A stretch of DNA of 64,000 bases from an uncultured Bacteroides sp. (GTDB lineage Bacteria; Bacteroidota; Bacteroidia; Bacteroidales; Bacteroidaceae). The notes under the pieces are model-generated. The model ran no database searches, had not been told where the DNA came from, and saw only the letters and a program-made list of their open reading frames with translations. This document shows, in pieces, positions 54,538 to 63,073 of this stretch. The position numbers were made by a program, and so were the translations under genes. The stretch covers positions 1 through 64,000 of the forward strand of contig USAN01000006.1 in NCBI GenBank assembly GCA_900552645.1. The letters are read 5' to 3'. Within the stretch, counting starts at the first letter, position 1. Each line of letters opens with the position of its first letter.

Positions 54538-55836
54538 CTATAAATACTCTTTAAGCTGACTGAGTTTCATTCCATTAGAACCTTTTATCAATATATAAAA
54601 AGTCTCAGGACGATTCTTTTTCAGTGCTTCTATCAATTCAGGAGTGGTATTGTAATGTTCATATTCCGAATTTATATCACAGAATTCTTTACCTGCCAGA
54701 ATAACTCTTTCAAAATTGCACTCTTTAAGATAGTCTACTATTTTTTTATGTTCTTCCTTACTACTGTAACCAAGTTCTTTCATATCTCCAAGAACAACCA
54801 TCTTGTGTGGAACATCCATAATCCTGAAATTATCAAGAGCCGCCATCATACTTGTAGGATTTGCGTTATAAGCATCTACTATAAGTTTGTTATAAGGAGT
54901 TTCGGTAAGTTGAGAACGATTATTATTAGGCACATACGATTCTAGTGCTTCGCATATAGAACCTGAAGGCACACTAAAGTATCGACCTATTGTTATTGCC
55001 GCAAGTGCATTTTTTATGTTATAACTTCCTATAAGATGAGTATCAACTTTGAAACTCTGACCCTCATGTGACCACCCAAAAGACAAGAAAGGAGCACACG
55101 ACACAAGATGACCACTTATATAAAGTCCCTCTTCATTCTCGGTTCCATAATTTATACGAATAAGCCCATCCGATATTTTTTCAAGATATTGATTATCCTT
55201 ATCGATGAATGCAATATGTTTGCCTGCATATTTCAAATAATCATAAAGCTCACCCTTTGTCTTTATTACACCTTCAAATGATCCGAAACCTTCAAGATGA
55301 GCCTTGCCTACATTAGTTATTATTCCATAGTCGGGTTCAACAATATTGACTAAGGTTTTTATCTCACCTGGATGATTTGCACCCATCTCTATCACTGCCA
55401 TCTCATGATCTTCATTAAGACGTAATAATGTTAATGGAACCCCAATATGATTATTAAGGTTACCCTCTGTATATAATACTTCATAACGTTTTTGAAGGAC
55501 AGCAGCAATAAGTTCCTTGGTTGTTGTCTTACCGTTTGTACCTGTAATACCTATTATCCTAGTACCAAGTTTACGACGATGATAATTTGCCAACTGCTGT
55601 AAAGCCGTCAAGCCATCCTCTACGTATAATATGCGTGGATTAGGATAGTTTGCATATTTCCTGTCATCTACTACAGCATACTGACATCCTTTCTCGAGTG
55701 CCTGCAAAGCAAATTCATTACCATTAAAGGAATCGCCTTTAAGAGCTATGAACATAGAACCTTCAGGACAGTTACGACTATCGGTAGTCACCACTCCGCA
55801 TTCCGTAAAACATTTGTATAAAGTTGAAATATCCAT
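54538..55836 (-). CDS. murF: UDP-MurNAc-tripeptide D-alanyl-D-alanine ligase
   Basis: MurF adds D-Ala-D-Ala to the peptidoglycan precursor in the cytoplasm. The 432-residue Mur ligase has an N-terminal substrate domain with RNCPEGSMFIALKGDSFNG, the ATP-binding loop GITGTNGKTTTKELIA, the VIEMGANHPGEI motif, and the C-terminal DAYNANPTSMMAALDNF motif typical of MurF. Its place away from the dcw cluster is notable but I believe not unusual in Bacteroidetes. It is a single gene with its own promoter, divergent from folP, and with a strong terminator. Confidence 0.95.
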   Translation of the reverse strand: MDISTLYKCFTECGVVTTDSRNCPEGSMFIALKGDSFNGNEFALQALEKGCQYAVVDDRKYANYPNPRILYVEDGLTALQQLANYHRRKLGTRIIGITGTNGKTTTKELIAAVLQKRYEVLYTEGNLNNHIGVPLTLLRLNEDHEMAVIEMGANHPGEIKTLVNIVEPDYGIITNVGKAHLEGFGSFEGVIKTKGELYDYLKYAGKHIAFIDKDNQYLEKISDGLIRINYGTENEEGLYISGHLVSCAPFLSFGWSHEGQSFKVDTHLIGSYNIKNALAAITIGRYFSVPSGSICEALESYVPNNNRSQLTETPYNKLIVDAYNANPTSMMAALDNFRIMDVPHKMVVLGDMKELGYSSKEEHKKIVDYLKECNFERVILAGKEFCDINSEYEHYNTTPELIEALKKNRPETFYILIKGSNGMKLSQLKEYL

Positions 55837-55863
55837 CTTTATATCTTTTTAATTAAGTTGCCG

Positions 55864-55871
55864 CAAAGATA
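55864..55871 (-). promoter_or_regulatory. -7 box for murF
   Basis: The minus strand reads TATCTTTG, an exact consensus match 27 bp upstream of the murF start. Confidence 0.6.
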
Positions 55872-55917
55872 GCTGAAAAAAAAAATATTAAATAACAATT
55901 AGGTGGATATTTCTATT

Positions 55918-55925
55918 TACTTTTG
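55918..55925 (+). promoter_or_regulatory. -7 box for folP-cdaA
   Basis: TACTTTTG is an exact consensus match 23 bp upstream of the folP start, divergent from the murF box. Confidence 0.6.
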
Positions 55926-55948
55926 TATTACAATTTCAATTATAGATC

Positions 55949-56818
55949 ATGAATAATCCTACTTCCAAGTATATTAACGTCAATGGTAAACTTATGGATC
56001 TGAATTTTCCAAGAGTTATGGGAATACTGAATATTACTCCAGACTCCTTTTATTCAGAAAGTCGCCAGCAATCTTCCGAATCGATACTTAAGCGCGCAAG
56101 GCAGATTATAGAGGAGGGAGGAGATATTATAGACATAGGTGCATATTCTTCACGACAAGACGCAGAAGATGTTTCGGCTGCCGAAGAGATGGAACGTCTA
56201 CGTAGAGGACTAGGAATAATCCGTGATAATTTCCCCGATGCAGTACTATCGGTTGATACTTTCAGAGCAGAAGTTGCTGATATGTGCGTAAAAGAATTCA
56301 AAGTTGACATAATTAATGATATATCTGCAGGTGAAATGGATAGCACCATGTTCGAAACTATCGCTTCATTGAATGTTCCATATATAATAATGCATATGAA
56401 AGGCACTCCGCAGAATATGCAGAAAAATCCTCATTATGATAATATTATAAAGGAAGTCTTCTATTATTTCTCTGAAAAGATAGAAAAGCTACACAGTTTA
56501 GGAGTGAAAGATATTATACTTGATCCAGGATTCGGCTTTGCAAAGACGATTGAACATAATTACGAATTAATGAGTAGCCTTGAAGAATTTGATATTTTTG
56601 GATTACCTTTACTTATAGGAATTTCCAGAAAATCGATGATATATAAGTTACTCGGAACAACTCCGCAGGATTCTCTTAACGGAACTACAGTACTAGATAC
56701 TATTGCCTTATTAAAGGGAGCAAACATTCTACGTGTACATGATGTAAGACAAGCTGTAGAGAATATAGCCATTATAAATAAGATGCACACATGCAAAAAC
56801 CGCTTTATAACTAAATAA
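55949..56818 (+). CDS. folP: dihydropteroate synthase
   Basis: FolP joins p-aminobenzoate to 6-hydroxymethyl-dihydropterin diphosphate in folate synthesis and is the sulfonamide target. The 289-residue TIM barrel has the loop VMGILNITPDSFYSES, then GGDIIDIGAYSSR, SVDTFRAEVA, INDISAGEMD, DPGFGFAKTIEHN and LIGISRKSMIYK near the end. In the usual motif a Ser-Thr-Arg stretch is common; here it is Tyr-Ser-Ser-Arg. The stop codon is one base before the cdaA start, so the two are translationally linked. Confidence 0.95.
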   Translation: MNNPTSKYINVNGKLMDLNFPRVMGILNITPDSFYSESRQQSSESILKRARQIIEEGGDIIDIGAYSSRQDAEDVSAAEEMERLRRGLGIIRDNFPDAVLSVDTFRAEVADMCVKEFKVDIINDISAGEMDSTMFETIASLNVPYIIMHMKGTPQNMQKNPHYDNIIKEVFYYFSEKIEKLHSLGVKDIILDPGFGFAKTIEHNYELMSSLEEFDIFGLPLLIGISRKSMIYKLLGTTPQDSLNGTTVLDTIALLKGANILRVHDVRQAVENIAIINKMHTCKNRFITK

Positions 56819-56819
56819 T

Positions 56820-57584
56820 ATGTTCATAGATTTCAGCATAAAAGACTTTGTAGATATTCTTCTGGTAGCATTCCTACTATATCAGACTTATCGTTTGATG
56901 AAAGACTCGGGTTCGATAAATATATTCGTAGGAATACTTATATTTATAGGTATATGGATAATTGTATCACAAGTGCTAGAGATGAGATTGCTTGGTTCCA
57001 TATTCGACAAGTTGGTAAGTGTAGGAGCATTGGCATTGATTATACTGTTTCAGGATGACATAAAGAGATTCCTTGTAAGACTTGGTTCTCATAAAGGTAT
57101 GGGAGGAATATTCAAGTACCTTACAAGAAATAAGAAAGACAAAGATGAAAAGCAGGATATCATGCCTATAGTACTTGCCTGCATGAGCATGAGCAAAAAT
57201 AAAGTAGGAGCTTTGATAGTGATTGAAAAGCTTATGCCACTTAATGATATAATATCTACAGGAGAAGTTATTAATGCAAATTTAAGTCAGAGATTAATAG
57301 AAAACATCTTCTTCAAGAATAGTCCGCTACATGATGGTGCTATGATAATTCGTCATAAAAAGATAGAAGCGGCTGCATGCATACTACCGGTATCTCACGA
57401 TCAGACTATTCCTAAATCATTGGGATTGCGACATCGTTCGGCTATGGGAATATCTCAGGAGACCGATGCTATGGCTATAATCGTATCTGAAGAAACAGGT
57501 AACATTTCTGTTGCATATAAAGGTCATTTATACTTAAAGCTCTCTGCCGAGAAGCTTGAAAGTCTTCTTACCCTTGATACATAA
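56820..57584 (+). CDS. cdaA: diadenylate cyclase CdaA
   Basis: CdaA makes the second messenger c-di-AMP from two ATP molecules at the inner membrane. The 254-residue protein has three N-terminal membrane segments (about 8-80) and a DAC domain (about 110-240) with the catalytic motifs SPLHDGAMII and LGLRHRSAMG. It lies one base after folP, a pairing I recall from other Bacteroidetes. In Firmicutes cdaA is instead next to cdaR and glmM, which are not seen here. It converges on the GNAT gene with no gap, and a small hairpin covers the junction. Confidence 0.94.
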   Translation: MFIDFSIKDFVDILLVAFLLYQTYRLMKDSGSINIFVGILIFIGIWIIVSQVLEMRLLGSIFDKLVSVGALALIILFQDDIKRFLVRLGSHKGMGGIFKYLTRNKKDKDEKQDIMPIVLACMSMSKNKVGALIVIEKLMPLNDIISTGEVINANLSQRLIENIFFKNSPLHDGAMIIRHKKIEAAACILPVSHDQTIPKSLGLRHRSAMGISQETDAMAIIVSEETGNISVAYKGHLYLKLSAEKLESLLTLDT

Positions 57585-57593
57585 TTAATCAAG
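57573..57593. terminator. small hairpin across the cdaA/GNAT convergent stops
   Basis: CTTGAT (57573-57578) and ATCAAG (57588-57593) form a 6-bp stem with a 9-nt loop over the adjacent stop codons. No T run follows, so termination is doubtful. Confidence 0.3.
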
Positions 57594-58607
57594 CATTAAG
57601 CTCATATAAGGATGTTCCATCTCTAGCAATAGTCTAACAAAGTCTTTTATGTGATACTTTCTATATCGTGTGCCTTCTGTTTCTCCTTTAGAACAGATTC
57701 CATTCCTAATTGAATAATATCCGTTATTTTCAGGAATATCATCATCTCCTTCTATATAGACATCGAATTCTACCGATGAATGATGATTTGCAAATACCGT
57801 CAACAATCTATCTAGATGTATAGCTCTTGCCATACCTTTATATAAGGTATTAGAAGAAGATGGAATTAGGTATATAAGCTTATCTTTTCTAAAAAAATCA
57901 AGACTTTTATTTAGAAGTAAAGATTCTACATGATTATTATCAGCTAGAATATCCTTAATAAATAGCTTGTCATCATTGATTACACAAAATGCCAATCCCT
58001 TAATGTCGTCATTATCCTTTGCTATTATAACCGAACCTCCCGAAAGTCTGATATCTGCCATAATAAGAATAAAGTCTTCCTTTGAATGCTGAATACAGCA
58101 CGGACGCTCTTTCATCTTACGGTCAAAATATTTAAATATACTGTCCGATGAACCTTTACTTTCCTCAAAAGTCAGATTATATTCCAACTCCTTTTTCTCT
58201 ATCTCTTGTGCTATATATCCAAAACAAGAATTATATCCCGCCTTCTCGTAATATTTTATCAATGGAGCATTAGCCGGAATAAGTGTACTGAGCAAGACTC
58301 CGTCACTCCACATCCTACGATGCGTATCAGCAAGTAGCTTGCGCATATATCCATGATTTCGATATAGTGGATTAGTACATGCGCCCGATATATATGAGGT
58401 AGATATAAGCGTATTGCAGCAGGTCATTTCATAAGGAATCATCTGAAGAGCCGCAATTATCTGACCATCTTCTACAATTGCCATGTTTATCTTATCAGAA
58501 TATCGTTCATCAAAATAGAAATTAACAAACTCATCTGAATCGTCAAAACACTGTTTCCATAACGATTTGATTTCCTCCTTATATCTTATATCTTTTCGGC
58601 TATCCAT
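57585..58607 (-). CDS. GNAT-family N-acetyltransferase
   Basis: This 340-residue cytoplasmic protein has an N-terminal GNAT domain (about 1-150) with the acetyl-CoA loop ACTNPLYRNHGYMRKLL and LIKYYEKAGYNSCFGY. The second half (about 180-330) is less conserved and resembles the sterol-carrier-like end of Eis-type enhanced acetyltransferases. Substrate is unknown. The start overlaps the end of the DUF2156 gene by 22 bp, so the two are translationally coupled. Confidence 0.8.
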   Translation of the reverse strand: MDSRKDIRYKEEIKSLWKQCFDDSDEFVNFYFDERYSDKINMAIVEDGQIIAALQMIPYEMTCCNTLISTSYISGACTNPLYRNHGYMRKLLADTHRRMWSDGVLLSTLIPANAPLIKYYEKAGYNSCFGYIAQEIEKKELEYNLTFEESKGSSDSIFKYFDRKMKERPCCIQHSKEDFILIMADIRLSGGSVIIAKDNDDIKGLAFCVINDDKLFIKDILADNNHVESLLLNKSLDFFRKDKLIYLIPSSSNTLYKGMARAIHLDRLLTVFANHHSSVEFDVYIEGDDDIPENNGYYSIRNGICSKGETEGTRYRKYHIKDFVRLLLEMEHPYMSLMLD

Positions 58608-59476
58608 TTCTCAAGAAGTATAATGGGATGATATGAAAGTTTTGCTTTTCTTAGTCCATCCAATCCAAGATCTTCCTCGCGATTTATATATATAAATGAT
58701 GGATCTATATGATTTGCATATTCAAAATTAATCATAGTATACGAACCTTCTACAGTTGTATCGGCTTTCTCTACACAAACATCCCAAGTATCGTTGCTTA
58801 TTATACATCCATAGGTAAATGCAACAATCTTTCCTCCTACATGCAGAACGCCTCCTGTAATTCCTAGAGATTCCATATTACTAAGTGCAAATGTCATCGA
58901 TCTTCTTTCCGCAGCCAAAGCAGTCTGTTCTTCGCAGTTATTCGCTCTACACCATTCTTCTTCAAGTTTTAGACATTCGGATACTAATTGTGGAGTCAGT
59001 TCCTTATATTCATAATCAGGATACTGAGCTTTGAATTTATTTATATGATTTCTTTTAGACTGATACTTTTTCCCTTTTAGAGTTGCTAAATCTGTACGCA
59101 AATATACATAATCAGCATAGTCGCGCTCCATGCTGAAAGAAAGATAATTAGGAAGTTCTATCTGCAATTCGTCTTTATTTTCTGTACAAACTCCTACCAT
59201 ATAAAACTTTGCTCCTATCGCATCGGCATCTTCAACCAATAACTCTATTACAGACTTCATGTCACCTTTTCCTATGGGCATCATATATGCCAATTGTTCG
59301 CCAAGATAAAATCTAAACACTAGAAAATCATTGACTATAGCATACTTAGTCTGGTACAAAAAATTCCAACTACATATATTTGCAAAAGATAAGTCACAGT
59401 TCCTTCTCTGACTTTCAAGAGTATATTTCTCTATTATATTTTTATCTTCTAATGTTATTTCTTTAAATGATATCAT
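58586..59476 (-). CDS. DUF2156 protein (phosphatidylglycerol lysyltransferase C-domain type)
   Basis: This 296-residue soluble protein is related to the C-terminal catalytic domain of MprF-type lipid aminoacyltransferases, which have a double-GNAT fold. The family pattern shows in DLSFANICSWNFLYQTKYA, KKYQSKRNHINKFKAQYPD and TIDPSFI-type stretches (here HIDPSFIYINREEDLGLDGLRKAK). No membrane flippase domain is present, so it would act as a stand-alone aminoacyl or acyl transferase. It is the first gene of a pair with a GNAT protein and has its own -7 box at 59504-59511. Confidence 0.82.
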   Translation of the reverse strand: MISFKEITLEDKNIIEKYTLESQRRNCDLSFANICSWNFLYQTKYAIVNDFLVFRFYLGEQLAYMMPIGKGDMKSVIELLVEDADAIGAKFYMVGVCTENKDELQIELPNYLSFSMERDYADYVYLRTDLATLKGKKYQSKRNHINKFKAQYPDYEYKELTPQLVSECLKLEEEWCRANNCEEQTALAAERRSMTFALSNMESLGITGGVLHVGGKIVAFTYGCIISNDTWDVCVEKADTTVEGSYTMINFEYANHIDPSFIYINREEDLGLDGLRKAKLSYHPIILLEKWIAEKI

Positions 59477-59503
59477 AAAAATTATCAGTTATATCATATA
59501 TAA

Positions 59504-59511
59504 CAAATATA
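59504..59511 (-). promoter_or_regulatory. -7 box for the DUF2156-GNAT pair
   Basis: The minus strand reads TATATTTG, an exact consensus match 27 bp upstream of the start at 59476, in the 47-bp gap after lrgB. Confidence 0.58.
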
Positions 59512-59523
59512 CGATATATTTTG

Positions 59524-60219
59524 TTATATTATTCCTAGAACTCTCAATATTACGGGTGTAAATATAGCGGTAAGAATACCGTTCAGCGTCAGGCCCAAAC
59601 TGGCATATGCTCCATATTTCGAACTAATTTCCATAGCAGCCGAAGTCCCTACGGCATGTGTTGCCGTACCCATTGATAGTCCCTGTGCTATAGGACTCCC
59701 TACGCGTCCTACCTGAAGTACTTTAAACCCACATACAGCTCCGAACAATCCTACTACTACAACAACGGCAGCAGTAAGTGCCGGAATACCACCTGTAGTC
59801 TTTGATACCTCCATAGCAATAGGAGTAGTTACAGACTTAGGAGCTAACGAACATATTATTTCGGGGGTTGCACCAAGTAATTTTGCAATAAGTACAACGG
59901 CCACAAGTCCCACCAAACAACCAGCCAACTGAGAAACTATTATTGGAATAAGCTGTTTTTTAATCATCTCCAACTGCATATAAAGAGGAACTCCCAAAGC
60001 AACAACGGCAGGTTTAAGCCAAAATTCTATAAGATGTCCTCCTTCATTATACTTATCATAACTTATACCCGTACACTGCAAGAATATTATTAGTACAGTA
60101 ATTGTAAATAGTATGGGATTCAATATTACCCATCCCGTTTTTCTCTGGATAACTTTTGCTGCAAAAAAAACGCCAAAAGTTACAGCAAGAAGAAAAAACT
60201 TATTTTCTAAATATTCCAT
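59524..60219 (-). CDS. lrgB: LrgB/CidB-family membrane protein
   Basis: This 231-residue inner-membrane protein has about six to eight hydrophobic segments and the LrgB hallmarks LAPKSVTTPIAMEVSKTTGG, GLFGAVCG and GTATHAVGTSAAMEI. With LrgA it forms a system linked to control of murein hydrolases and to pyruvate or glycolate export in other bacteria. The pair's role in Bacteroidales is not established. The gene overlaps lrgA by 20 bp. Confidence 0.92.
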   Translation of the reverse strand: MEYLENKFFLLAVTFGVFFAAKVIQRKTGWVILNPILFTITVLIIFLQCTGISYDKYNEGGHLIEFWLKPAVVALGVPLYMQLEMIKKQLIPIIVSQLAGCLVGLVAVVLIAKLLGATPEIICSLAPKSVTTPIAMEVSKTTGGIPALTAAVVVVVGLFGAVCGFKVLQVGRVGSPIAQGLSMGTATHAVGTSAAMEISSKYGAYASLGLTLNGILTAIFTPVILRVLGII

Positions 60220-60553
60220 TTGATTTTCTCATTAATTGATGAACCCATCCTGTTACTACAAGTACCAGGATAGTACTTACTATGGTTGCTATTACTATAG
60301 GCCAAAACTGAGCAGCTATAATATCAAAATAGAGCATAAGCCCCACTCCCGGAGGCACAAAAAAGAAACCAAGATTTGCTACCAAAAAATCGGAAAGACC
60401 TTTTACCCAGTCAAGCTTTATCCATCCAAGTTTAAGGAAAAGCGTAAGAAGGAGCATTCCTATAATACTTGATGGCAACATTATCCCTGTAAGATAAACT
60501 ATCAGTTCTCCTAAAGCAAGACAACCGAACAAGATGAAACATTGTCGTATCAT
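60200..60553 (-). CDS. lrgA: LrgA/CidA-family holin-like protein
   Basis: This 117-residue inner-membrane protein has four membrane segments and the CidA/LrgA pattern LPSSIIGMLLLTLFLKLGWIK and LGFFFVPPGVGLM. It is the first gene of the lrgAB pair, with a -7 box at 60580-60587. The divergent position next to pta-ackA is interesting because LrgAB in other bacteria responds to overflow metabolism and acetate. That link is inference here. Confidence 0.92.
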   Translation of the reverse strand: MIRQCFILFGCLALGELIVYLTGIMLPSSIIGMLLLTLFLKLGWIKLDWVKGLSDFLVANLGFFFVPPGVGLMLYFDIIAAQFWPIVIATIVSTILVLVVTGWVHQLMRKSNGIFRK

Positions 60554-60579
60554 AAACTATTATTTATTGAAAACCGGGG

Positions 60580-60587
60580 CAAAGTTA
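60580..60587 (-). promoter_or_regulatory. -7 box for lrgAB
   Basis: The minus strand reads TAACTTTG, an exact consensus match 26 bp upstream of the lrgA start. Confidence 0.6.
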
Positions 60588-60653
60588 CTTAAACATATAA
60601 TATAAACTTTAAATAATCATTTTTTATATATATACGCTCAAAAATATTACTCA

Positions 60654-60677
60654 TTTTGCAATGTTGATATTGCAAAA
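60654..60677. promoter_or_regulatory. palindromic site upstream of pta-ackA
   Basis: TTTTGCAAT (60654-60662) and ATTGCAAAA (60669-60677) form a perfect 9-bp dyad with a 6-bp spacer, ending 5 bp before the pta -7 box. A third TTTTGCAA follows at the box itself. It covers the -33 region, so it could be an operator. Confidence 0.5.
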
Positions 60678-60682
60678 TTACC

Positions 60683-60690
60683 TATTTTTG
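60683..60690 (+). promoter_or_regulatory. -7 box for pta-ackA
   Basis: TATTTTTG is an exact consensus match 51 bp upstream of the pta start. Confidence 0.6.
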
Positions 60691-60741
60691 CAACAAATTT
60701 TTCACATCCTCCCTTTGAATCGAATTAATTAATATATTATA

Positions 60742-61755
60742 ATGGATATAATTTCTAAAATTATCGATCGCGCAAAAGCCAATAAACAGCGCATCGTCCT
60801 TCCTGAAGGAACTGAAGAACGTACCTTAAAAGCTGCCAATCAGATATTGACAGACGAAGTTGCTGACCTTATCTTATTAGGTAATCCTGAAGAAATTCTT
60901 GAATTAGCTAAAAAATGGGGACTTGGAAACATAAACAAAGCTACAATAATAGATCCTGCAAATCACGACAAGAAAGAAGAATATGCAGAATTGCTTTGTG
61001 AACTGCGCAAGAAAAAAGGAATGACTATAGAGGAAGCACGCAAGCTTGTTCTTGATCCTTTATATCTTGGTTGTCTTATCATAAAAGCAGGTGATGCAGA
61101 TGGTCAGTTGGCTGGTGCACGTAACACTACCGGCAATGTACTACGTCCTGCATTACAGATTATCAAAACAACTCCAGGAATTACATGTGTGTCTGGTGCT
61201 ATGTTGTTATTAACAAAAGCTCCTGATTTTGGTGAACACGGAACAGTAGTAATGGGCGATGTGGCTGTAACTCCTGTACCCGATGCAAACCAATTGGCAC
61301 AGATAGCTGTTTGTACTGCAGAGACAGCAAAAGCAGTTGCCGGTCTTGATCCACGAGTAGCTCTATTGAGTTTCTCTACAAAAGGATCTGCAAAACATGA
61401 AGTTGTTGACAAAGTTGTTGAAGCCTTGAAGCTTGCAAAAGAAATGGCTCCTGAACTTAAGATAGATGGTGAATTACAAGCTGATGCAGCTTTAGTTCCT
61501 CATATTGGAGAGAGCAAAGCTCCCGGATCAGATATAGCAGGTCGTGCCAATGTTCTTGTGGTTCCATCACTAGAAGTTGGTAATATCTCTTACAAGCTTG
61601 TTGAACGTCTTGGCAATGCAACAGCAATAGGTCCAATTCTTCAGGGAATTGCTCGTCCGGTTAATGACTTGTCTCGTGGATGTTCTGTTGATGATGTTTA
61701 CAAAATGATTGCTATTACAGCCAACCAGGCTATTGCAGCTAAATCGAATAATTAA
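60742..61755 (+). CDS. pta: phosphate acetyltransferase
   Basis: Pta converts acetyl-CoA and phosphate to acetyl phosphate. The 337-residue protein is the short form, only the PTA_PTB catalytic domain, without the N-terminal regulatory domains of the E. coli enzyme. Motifs include RIVLPEGTEERTLKAA, ADGQLAGARNTTGNVLRP, KGSAKHEVVDKV and DGELQADAALVP, with SDIAGRANVLVVPSLEVGN. ackA follows after 10 bp, forming the standard acetate and ATP-generating pair of fermentative Bacteroidales. Confidence 0.96.
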   Translation: MDIISKIIDRAKANKQRIVLPEGTEERTLKAANQILTDEVADLILLGNPEEILELAKKWGLGNINKATIIDPANHDKKEEYAELLCELRKKKGMTIEEARKLVLDPLYLGCLIIKAGDADGQLAGARNTTGNVLRPALQIIKTTPGITCVSGAMLLLTKAPDFGEHGTVVMGDVAVTPVPDANQLAQIAVCTAETAKAVAGLDPRVALLSFSTKGSAKHEVVDKVVEALKLAKEMAPELKIDGELQADAALVPHIGESKAPGSDIAGRANVLVVPSLEVGNISYKLVERLGNATAIGPILQGIARPVNDLSRGCSVDDVYKMIAITANQAIAAKSNN

Positions 61756-61765
61756 TTTAGAAATT

Positions 61766-62965
61766 ATGAAAATATTAGTACTTAATTGCGGAAGTTCATC
61801 TATCAAATACAAGCTGTTTGACATGGACTCAAAAGAAGTTCTTACACAGGGTGGTGTTGAAAGAATTGGTATAGATGGATCATTCCTAAAATTCACTTTA
61901 CCCAATGGTGAAAAGAAGATTCTTGAAAAAGATATTCCTGAACATACTGTAGGTGTAGAATTCATTCTAGAAACTCTTACAAGTCCAGAATATGGTACAA
62001 TCAAATCTTTGGAAGAGATAAATGCTGTAGGACATCGTATGGTACACGGCGGAGAAAAGTTTAGCAAATCAGTTCTTTTGACTGAAGAAGTACTGAATGA
62101 ATTCGAAGCTTGCAATGACCTTGCTCCTCTTCATAATCCAGCAAATCTGAAAGGTGTAAACGCTATCTCGGCTATTCTTCCTAACGTACCTCAGATTGGT
62201 GTATTCGATACTGCATTTCACCAAACAATGCCAGATTATGCCTATCTTTATGCTATTCCTTACGAATTATACAAGAAATATGGTATCCGTCGTTACGGTT
62301 TCCACGGAACATCTCACAGATACGTTTCACAACGTGTATGCGAATATCTGAACATTCCTGTTGAAGGATCAAAAATCATTACTTGTCACATTGGTAATGG
62401 TGCATCAATTTCTGCTGTAAAAGATGGAAAGTGCATTGATACAAGTATGGGCCTTACACCATTGGAAGGACTTATGATGGGTACAAGAAGTGGTGACATT
62501 GATGCCGGTGCTGTAACATTCCTTCAGGAAAAACTTAACATGTCGGCTTCTGAAGTTTCAGATCTTCTAAACAAAAAGAGCGGTGTTCTTGGTATCTTTG
62601 GCAAGTCAAGCGATATGCGTGAACTTGAAGATGCTGTTGCTGTAGGCGAAGACAAGATGGCTATTCTTGCAGAAAACATGTACTTCTACCGTATTAAGAA
62701 ATATATAGGTGCATATGCAGCAGCTATGGGTGGAGTAGATGTTATCTTGTTTACAGGTGGTGTTGGTGAAAATCAAGCAACTTGCCGCTCCGGAGTGTGT
62801 GCAGGCCTTGAATTCATGGGCGTAGAAGTTGATATTGAAAAGAATGCTAAAATCCGTAGTAAGGAAGCTATCGTATCAACCCCCGATTCAAAGGTAAAAG
62901 TTGTAGTTATTCCAACAGATGAAGAATTGATGATTGCAAGCGATACAATGGAAATATTGAAATAA
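61766..62965 (+). CDS. ackA: acetate kinase
   Basis: AckA makes ATP and acetate from acetyl phosphate. The start is set at 61766 (MKILVLNCGSSSIKY), 10 bp after pta; an upstream in-frame ATG at 61709 lies inside pta. The 399-residue protein shows the phosphate-1 loop LNCGSSSIKYKLFD, VGHRMVHGGEKF, VFDTAFHQTMPDYAYLY, RRYGFHGTSHRYVS and the phosphate-2 loop CHIGNGASISAVKDGK, with TGGVGEN near the end. All catalytic motifs are intact. A strong terminator follows. Confidence 0.97.
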   Translation: MKILVLNCGSSSIKYKLFDMDSKEVLTQGGVERIGIDGSFLKFTLPNGEKKILEKDIPEHTVGVEFILETLTSPEYGTIKSLEEINAVGHRMVHGGEKFSKSVLLTEEVLNEFEACNDLAPLHNPANLKGVNAISAILPNVPQIGVFDTAFHQTMPDYAYLYAIPYELYKKYGIRRYGFHGTSHRYVSQRVCEYLNIPVEGSKIITCHIGNGASISAVKDGKCIDTSMGLTPLEGLMMGTRSGDIDAGAVTFLQEKLNMSASEVSDLLNKKSGVLGIFGKSSDMRELEDAVAVGEDKMAILAENMYFYRIKKYIGAYAAAMGGVDVILFTGGVGENQATCRSGVCAGLEFMGVEVDIEKNAKIRSKEAIVSTPDSKVKVVVIPTDEELMIASDTMEILK

Positions 62966-62981
62966 TATTACCAACATATAT

Positions 62982-63032
62982 AAAGAACAGGTCGATTAGA
63001 AATTAGATTTCCATAACGACCTGTTCTTTTTT
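62982..63032 (+). terminator. Rho-independent terminator after ackA
   Basis: A perfect 13-bp stem (AAAGAACAGGTCG at 62982-62994, complement 63017-63029) is followed by a T run. It also lies in the path of the convergent lpxH gene, where it is weaker. Confidence 0.9.
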
Positions 63033-63073
63033 ATTATATTTAATCTATATTATTCGCTTGAAAATATTTTAAA

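Noticed and set aside
61709..61765. Extended ackA start inside pta
   Set aside because: The extra 19 residues are encoded by pta in another frame, and the conserved N-terminus starts at 61766.
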